Program-made: the position numbers and the translations under genes | Notes under the pieces: model-generated | What the model was told of the DNA's origin: nothing | The model's input: only the letters and a program-made list of their open reading frames with translations | The model's database searches: none | Shown here: one piece after another, positions 58,601 through 64,000 of the stretch | How the letters are laid out: the number at the start of each line of letters is the position of its first letter | Numbering within the stretch: position 1 is the stretch's first letter | Assembly: GCF_002775205.1 (NCBI RefSeq) | Contig: NC_036450.1 | Coordinates: 10,396,979-10,460,978, forward strand | Reading direction: 5' to 3' | Source of the DNA: Xiphophorus maculatus | Taxonomy: Eukaryota; Chordata; Actinopteri; Cyprinodontiformes; Poeciliidae | Length of the DNA: 64,000 nt

Positions 58601-61600
58601 TTAAAAATGATAAATTAAAGTGAAGTCATGTTGCAGCAATAAAAATTGGGTTGTTTTGCATAATTTAAGTAGGAATGCTAGTAGGACACCTAGTACTGTA
58701 CCTACATTTAAATGCCTACTGACCTAAACCAGCCTCATCACAAGCCAGTGTTTTTTTTAATTATCCTCACAATTGCAACATTCTAACATAGATGGGGTTT
58801 TTTTTTCCCCTTCATTACTAAGCACCACATTAGCAAAAGTTTATCTTTGCATTTGTAAGGTCCACCATTCTTTCACCCCCAAAAGTAAATTTGCAGAATT
58901 GCAATCAGTTCATTTAATGTAACTGAACTTCTCTCTTTTTAAAGCTTCTGTTAATGCACCAAGAACAAGGCATGGGCCTCTAAAGTGCCGCACGGGTTTC
59001 AAGCTGTGTAAAAATGGCCTGGAGTGCATCATGTACAGCCATGTCTGTGATGGAGAGCGTGACTGCCTGGATGGGTCTGATGAGGAGGGATGTGAGAAGC
59101 AATGCAAGCCAGGTTCGTGTTATGCATTGGAAGAAAATGGTGAATGGGTGAGAGAGGACCAACATGACTGTTGAAAATGTATATTCCCCATCAGGACAGT
59201 TCCAGTGTTCTCATGGGAGAAGATGCATCCAACAAGAGCAGGTGTGCGATGGGCAGAACGACTGTCAGGACCATTCGGATGAAACGGACTGCTCAAAACC
59301 AATTGAAGGCTGCCATCACCTTTGTGACAATAAGACTCGCTGCGTTCCGAAGACCTTTCTTTGTGATGGAGAAAAGGACTGCACTGATGGGTCAGACGAA
59401 GATAAATGTGGTGGGTGAATTTTAGCTGTAATCTTTAGACACTTGACACATAAGTTTACAGAATCCATTATTTGAGTTCATATTGTTGCAGGTTCAGTAG
59501 CCTGTGCTCCACATCAGCATCGTTGCGAAAGCGGGCAGTGCATTTCTGAGGCGTTTAAATGTGATGGTTATCCTGACTGCCACGACCACTCGGATGAGGC
59601 GGGCTGTCCAAGAGCCCCTCGTTGCCCGGCACAGCTCCAGTGCCCACACAGCCATGAATGCCTGCAGAAAGAGTGGCTTTGTGACGGAGAAGAGGACTGT
59701 AAAGATGGCTCAGATGAGAATGTGAGAACATTGATGGGTCTTTATTCCTTATTGTGAAGAGAGTGAACATTGTCTAATAATCCTCTATTCAGAACTGCAA
59801 CAACCCTCCAACAAAGTGCAGGAAGTACCAATTTCAGTGCAGAGGCAGCGGTTTGTGTATTCCTCAATCCTGGAGGTGTGATGGAAAAGAAGACTGTGAC
59901 AATGGAGTGGATGAGGATAAATGTGAGTACCTTTATTCACAAAAACAGTTTCCACATTTATGAAACAAAGGTGAACGTAAAATGGAAATACCTTATGATT
60001 CAGTAGCTTGTAGAACCACCTTTAGCAGCAATGTCTTGTCTGTCCTTTAACAAATAGTAATTCTGTCCTTTTCCTTCTACAACAGTGCTTCAGTTCATTG
60101 TTTGCACAAGCATTTTGGTTGAGGTCTTGAATTTAATTGGGAACACTGTTGTACAAAGGAGATGTATCAAATTCCTACAGCTGCAAAATAAGCTAGTCTT
60201 GCAGGATGTTTCAAATTTCACTTCATACAATAAGCTGTTTTTGTTCTGATCACTGTACCTCTTGGAATTTAGATGTCTAAATGTCATGGATGACTGAGAA
60301 TTTACATCTAGTTTGAACGACTGAATCACAAATCCATCTCTGTGCTTGACGGTTTATGTTATGAGATGCATAACTCTGCTTAAGATGTTTGGCCATATGC
60401 TGTTGGGAATTCTACCTGTCAAAAGAACATTGTTCAAGAAATTGTGTGGTTCATTTAGATGCAGCTTTGCATAAAAGTTCTCCTACCATCGTTTTTATAG
60501 TAAGGAGGCCTATTCCTCATCTCCCAAACAAAATACCTGTTCAGTTGTTGGACTGTCTTGTCATGAATTTTAACTTCCTAACATACATGCATAATCTAAG
60601 ATGTTTTATTTTTTAAGTCTCATGAATATTGTGCAAGGTGAAAATCTTAGGTGAAAATCATTCATCAAAACATCTGAGACCAGCTACTCTGCAAAGTTTT
60701 TTTTTTTTTTTTTTTTTTTTTTAACAGAAGCCATTTGAAAATTGCTGTCAATTCTGTCTTTCCATTATGACACAGTAATGCATAACTGCCTTTGGTGTGA
60801 AAAATCTGTAAAACTGCTTTACAGGCACCCAAAGGAAATGCCCCTACCACCTTTACCAATGTGGCAGCAAAGAATGTCTGGAAACCAGGCTGGTGTGTAA
60901 TGGGATCAACAACTGTATTGATGGCTCAGATGAAGGTGTGGGATGTGCTCAACGCAACTGCTCAAGTCCTTCAGCTCCTACCTGTGACCACAGATGTGTC
61001 AGCACCCCTAATGGACCGGTTAGTGAAGAACTGCTGGTGTTGAATTTCTGTCCAGAGCAGCTTTAACTGTATTTAGATCTTTTTAAAGTGACACAGGAGG
61101 ACTAATGCACATATTTGGTTGTGTTTGATCTTTCTTACATTAGAGGTGTTACTGCGGTGCCGGTTTCAGGCTGCAGTCCAGCTCCAAGTCCTGTATGGAC
61201 ATTGATGAGTGCACTTCAACACCAGCTACTTCATGCAGTCACCTTTGCCAGAACACTCAGGGATCCTACAGCTGTCTCTGCCACCCTGGCTTCTACCTTG
61301 AGCCAGATAACAAAAGCTGCAAGACAAAAGGTGCTGTCAAATTAAATCAAATCTCTGCATTTAATTAGTGGTTTGTGCAGCATGTACATTAATTAAACTT
61401 GTCTGAAAGTTTAATTAATATACATTAAAGAAGCCATTAAATACTTAATGGTTACTAGCATAAAGTCAGAATTACAAAATTGTACTGTCTTTTTCACCTA
61501 AATGCAAACATTTAGGTTTGCAGTAATCCAATCTGTTTAATTGAAAGATGGCTGTTTTTGGTAGACAACTGTCAATGTTTCTTGCAAAGTTCAAATTTCA

Positions 61601-64000
61601 CAACACAATTACAGTTGGTTGCCATTTAGATTAAACAGTTTTGTATATGTACAGATTTTTCTACTGGGAAGAAAGTGTAAAACAATCAAATTATTTTACT
61701 GTTTAATTAAAATCATATTTTTAATTTGTAGATGAGCCTCTGCTTTTGGCTTCGGTGCAGTCCGAAATTCTAATACTTGGAGTCCATAGCGGTACATTGC
61801 AGCTTCTCTCCTCTGCTGACCGGCCAGTTTTTGCTCTGGATTTTCACTGGGCTGAGCAGAGAGTTTACTGGCAGAGCCCCGACCACCAGAGCATCCGCTG
61901 GGCTGACATGAAATCTAAAACCAAAGGGACGCTGACCAAAGGTAGAGCTGTCCTTTTCCTGTATTCCCACAATTATTTCAAGGTTTCACAAATTAACTTT
62001 TCTCTTTTTTTTTTTTAATAATAAAGGCGTGAAGTCTGATTCAATTGCAGTGGACTGGGTTGGTAAGAACCTGTACTGGGTGGATGGACTGGTTGGACAG
62101 ATTCTGGCTATAAAGCTAAGCAGTTCAATCATGAAATCTCAGGACTATACTGTAGTTCTTGGGGAAAACCTGGAGCAGACAAGCTCATTGGTCCTGATAC
62201 CAGACAAGGGGTACGACTTATTTATTCATTTGTCTGGCTTAAAATTTGTAGAACAAATATTTGAGCATTTTTGTGTCATTGCTCTTCTCAGATTGATGTT
62301 GTGGTCTGAGATTGGCAGCATCCCTCAAATCGAGCAGTCTGGGATGGATGGCTCCCAGAGGAAAGTACTGGTGAGCCAGGACTTGAGCTGGCCAGTCAGT
62401 CTGGCCTATGACTTCCTGGATGACAGGATCTACTGGGCTGATGAGAAGCTGCACTGCATAGGCTCAGCCTCGCTGGATGGAGACAACATAAAGGTGGGTG
62501 AACCCCAGTAAAAGAAATGTGTAGTCTATTCAGTTGAAGATCTATTACGCCTCCTTGAACAGGTGTGCTCCACATCACTGTTTTGGTGTTTAGGGTGATG
62601 TGCAGTTTTGGTTTTCCATCACACTCTGAATGTTGGCCTAAAAGTTCATTTTCACTCATTTGATCAAACTAGAGGACTCTCTTCCTCAGGTTTGCAGTCC
62701 TACCACTCCCATGAAGTAGCAAATTCCAATGAAATGTGATTTTCTTTTAATAATAATAATTAGGTGACTTCATTAGCAGTTTCTCCCAGATTTTTTGAGT
62801 TTTTACTTTCAGTTTTCATGAATCACACAAAATCTTGTTGGCTTTCTTTTACCAGATCCTCCAGTTGACAGAAACTCCAAGCCCCTTTTCTGTGGCGGTT
62901 TTCAGCGACCGCATGTTCTGGTCTGACACCAAGAGAAGAACTGTTCGTTCAGCTGACAAGAAAACTGGCAAGAATCAAACTGTTCTTCTGAAGAGACCTG
63001 GGCAGCCATTTGGATTAAAAGTTGGTCTTTCTACTGTGATTACATTTGTATGTGGGGGAAAAGTTGTATTGTGAGTTCTATAACTAATGTCACCATTTTA
63101 ACTTTGTCTTTAGCTGATGCATGCCCTCTCCCAACCACCTGTATCAAGCCCTTGTGATCATCTTCGATGCTCCAATCTCTGTCTTTTGGCTCCAGCACCA
63201 GGAAAATCTAGAGCTGGAGCTCCAGCAGTAAATGCTGCAGTTTGTCGATGTCCAAAGGGTCTGCTTCTTTCTCAGGACAGAATGACCTGCGTTCTTCCCA
63301 AAGAGTCATCTTTCATCCTGCTTTTGTCCCGCAACAAAATATCTCAGGTAGAAGTACCGCAAAGAACTGTTTGCTTGCATAAATATTTTTTGTAAAGTTT
63401 AGTGAAAATATTTTTTGTGTTTTAGATCTACTTGCGCTCTATGCGCCGTCACGGAATCGCACTGAAGAAAATGCCAAATGGCAGAGACTTCAATCTCCCA
63501 GGAGTACCTGAGGCTATGAGTCTGGACATTTCCTTCTCAGAGCTCTTGGTGTTTGTTGCTTATTTAAGACATGGATCTGTGGATGTGCTAAAACTCACCA
63601 ACTCCCTATCAAAACCAGAGCTTGTGCTTGCTGGACAAATCATAAAGTTACAGGTATGAATACTATTCCTGGGAAACGTCTTAACCATTCAACCCTTGAC
63701 GGTTAAAGCTACAGTAAGTAACTTATAAGTGGGTTTTTTACATATTTGTCAAAACTCAGAGTCCTGACCGTAAAATGAGATGGCTAGTCTTGTTCTCTGA
63801 GCTACAGCGCTTCTTTAAAAATGCAGTTTGATTTGTTTAAATATGAAACTTTTTGTCTTCCATCCTAAAAGGATGACTCGGTAACTGCTCTGGCAGTGGA
63901 CTGGGTGACCTCCAATCTGTACTGGAGCAGCATGAAGAGGCCGGACATATATGTGACGTCACGTCTTGAGAACCACACCACCTCTCTGCTGCAAGGACCC
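44243..64000 (+). CDS. Giant LDL receptor-related protein, 3'-partial, 48+ exons
   Basis: Endocytic receptor of the LDL-receptor superfamily; ligand unknown, lipoproteins or vitellogenin likely by family. Exons: 44243-44330, 45198-45320, 45408-45653, 46072-46185, 46263-46382, 46548-46673, 46875-47078, 47181-47349, 47427-47595, 48197-48419, 48560-48679, 48823-49041, 49130-49441, 49887-50105, 50203-50346, 50447-50695, 50784-51002, 51084-51329, 51775-51942, 52051-52299, 52371-52589, 53060-53308, 53393-53617, 53785-54033, 54145-54336, 54452-54697, 54803-54997, 55823-56074, 56163-56387, 56498-56746, 57000-57173, 57248-57514, 57587-57802, 57968-58138, 58284-58403, 58945-59112, 59195-59410, 59492-59721, 59793-59922, 60825-61018, 61144-61330, 61732-61941, 62027-62210, 62292-62493, 62856-63020, 63114-63347, 63426-63653, 63872-64000+. 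All phases join: 3151 residues visible. Order: signal peptide, 4 LDLa, 2 EGF, beta-propellers with EGF, 38 LDLa, EGFs, further propellers. No human LRP that I know has this order. Teleost lrp13 is a candidate identity, not established. The C-terminus is outside the window. Confidence 0.9.
46875..50105 (+). other. Receptor beta-propellers between the LDLa clusters
   Basis: Exons 7-10 encode a YWTD-type propeller with blades recognisable at [38 protein letters not shown] and MFFWVDQKG. Exon 11 is an EGF-like module (CLLCQ…GFTCACPYF). Exons 12-14 form a second, more degenerate propeller ([40 protein letters not shown]). In the family these propellers release ligand at endosomal pH. Confidence 0.8.
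54998..55822. other. Large intron inside the LDLa array, probable repeat insertion
   Basis: An 825-bp intron between a type B and a type A exon; the equivalent introns elsewhere in the array are mostly 80-470 bp. The extra sequence (about 55080-55780) is less AT-rich and has no coding similarity I recognise, suggesting an inserted mobile fragment. Confidence 0.45.
59923..60824. other. Large receptor intron with repeat-like DNA and poly(T) tract
   Basis: A 902-bp intron. Its start (gtagcttgtagaaccacctttagcagcaatgtc, about 60003-60035) resembles reverse-strand ends of fish DNA transposons. A run of about 26 T lies at 60697-60722. Nothing coding was recognised. Classification is weak. Confidence 0.45.
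61144..64000 (+). other. Receptor EGF modules and following YWTD propellers (open end)
   Basis: Exon 41 encodes the end of one EGF and a calcium-binding EGF ([17 protein letters not shown]…GSYSCLC). Exons 42-45 form a propeller ([44 protein letters not shown]). Exon 46 carries an EGF-like module ([10 protein letters not shown]…VCRCPKG), and exons 47-48 open a further propeller ([12 protein letters not shown]). The gene runs off the right edge, where transmembrane segment and NPxY tail would be expected. Confidence 0.85.

Larger units (their letters stand above)
50203..61018 (+). other. Receptor LDLa cluster II: 38 consecutive class A repeats
   Basis: Twenty-six exons (15-40, residues about 818-2638) encode only LDLa repeats and short linkers. 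Two exon types alternate. Type B (exons 15, 17, 19, 21, 23, 25, 27, 29, 31, 34) has a Ser/Thr/Pro-rich linker, one full repeat ([15 protein letters not shown]…[10 protein letters not shown]) and the first cysteine of the next. Type A (16, 18, 20, 22, 24, 26, 28, 30, 32) carries two repeats ([20 protein letters not shown] and [13 protein letters not shown]…). Type A reappears split at 58284-58403 plus 58945-59112. Exons 33 and 37 hold two repeats each, 38-39 together three, and 40 one. Nearly all keep the CDGxxDCxDGSDE calcium cage. Confidence 0.85.

Noticed and set aside
45198..61018. Idea that the LDLa region is two or more separate genes
   Set aside because: All exons from 44243 to 64000 join in compatible phases with no stop, start-like exon or poly(A) context between them, and the module order fits one receptor.

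Overview
The window is vertebrate genomic DNA, almost certainly from a teleost fish. It has four intron-rich protein-coding genes with GT-AG introns (one is GC-AG), AT-rich introns, vertebrate-specific families and decayed Tc1/mariner-like DNA transposons of a type common in fish. All exon models below were built by eye from splice sites, reading phase and family similarity. In every gene the phase closes across all exons with no internal stop.

Layout. (1) About 792-29593, + strand: the 3' part of an ankyrin-1 gene (ank1), 29 coding exons giving 1445 residues. It covers the last ankyrin repeats, the ZU5-ZU5-UPA spectrin-binding module, the death domain and a divergent C-terminus; its 5' part lies left of the window. 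(2) 29594-36300: an intergenic stretch with the ank1 3' UTR, a transposon-end fragment, a palindromic block and possible unannotated exons. (3) 36301-39095, + strand: eif4ebp1, a 121-residue translational repressor in three exons, behind a CCAAT / CACGTG / ZNF143-type promoter. (4) 40584-42048, - strand: a three-exon nodal-related TGF-beta ligand of 394 residues, convergent with eif4ebp1, with a compact TATA promoter. (5) 44243-64000, + strand and open at the right edge: at least 48 exons of a giant LDL-receptor-related protein (3151 residues visible). Its second ligand-binding cluster contains 38 consecutive LDL-receptor class A repeats, produced largely by serial duplication of a two-exon cassette.

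The four genes are not an operon and do not share a pathway. Ankyrin-1 ties membrane proteins to spectrin, 4E-BP1 gates cap-dependent translation under mTORC1, Nodal patterns mesendoderm and the left-right axis, and the receptor is expected to endocytose lipoprotein-like ligands. What links them is ancient synteny: ANK1 and EIF4EBP1 are neighbours on human 8p11, and NODAL, EIF4EBP2 and ANK3 lie on human 10q21-22, so this window preserves the other copy of that duplicated block with its nodal gene still present.

The items most worth a second look are the 38-repeat cluster and its exon-cassette origin, the Nodal ligand lacking the cysteine normally used for the dimer disulfide, a GC-AG intron and a split cassette exon at the edge of the array, a degenerate RAIP motif in 4E-BP1, and several strong palindromic elements in introns and intergenic DNA.
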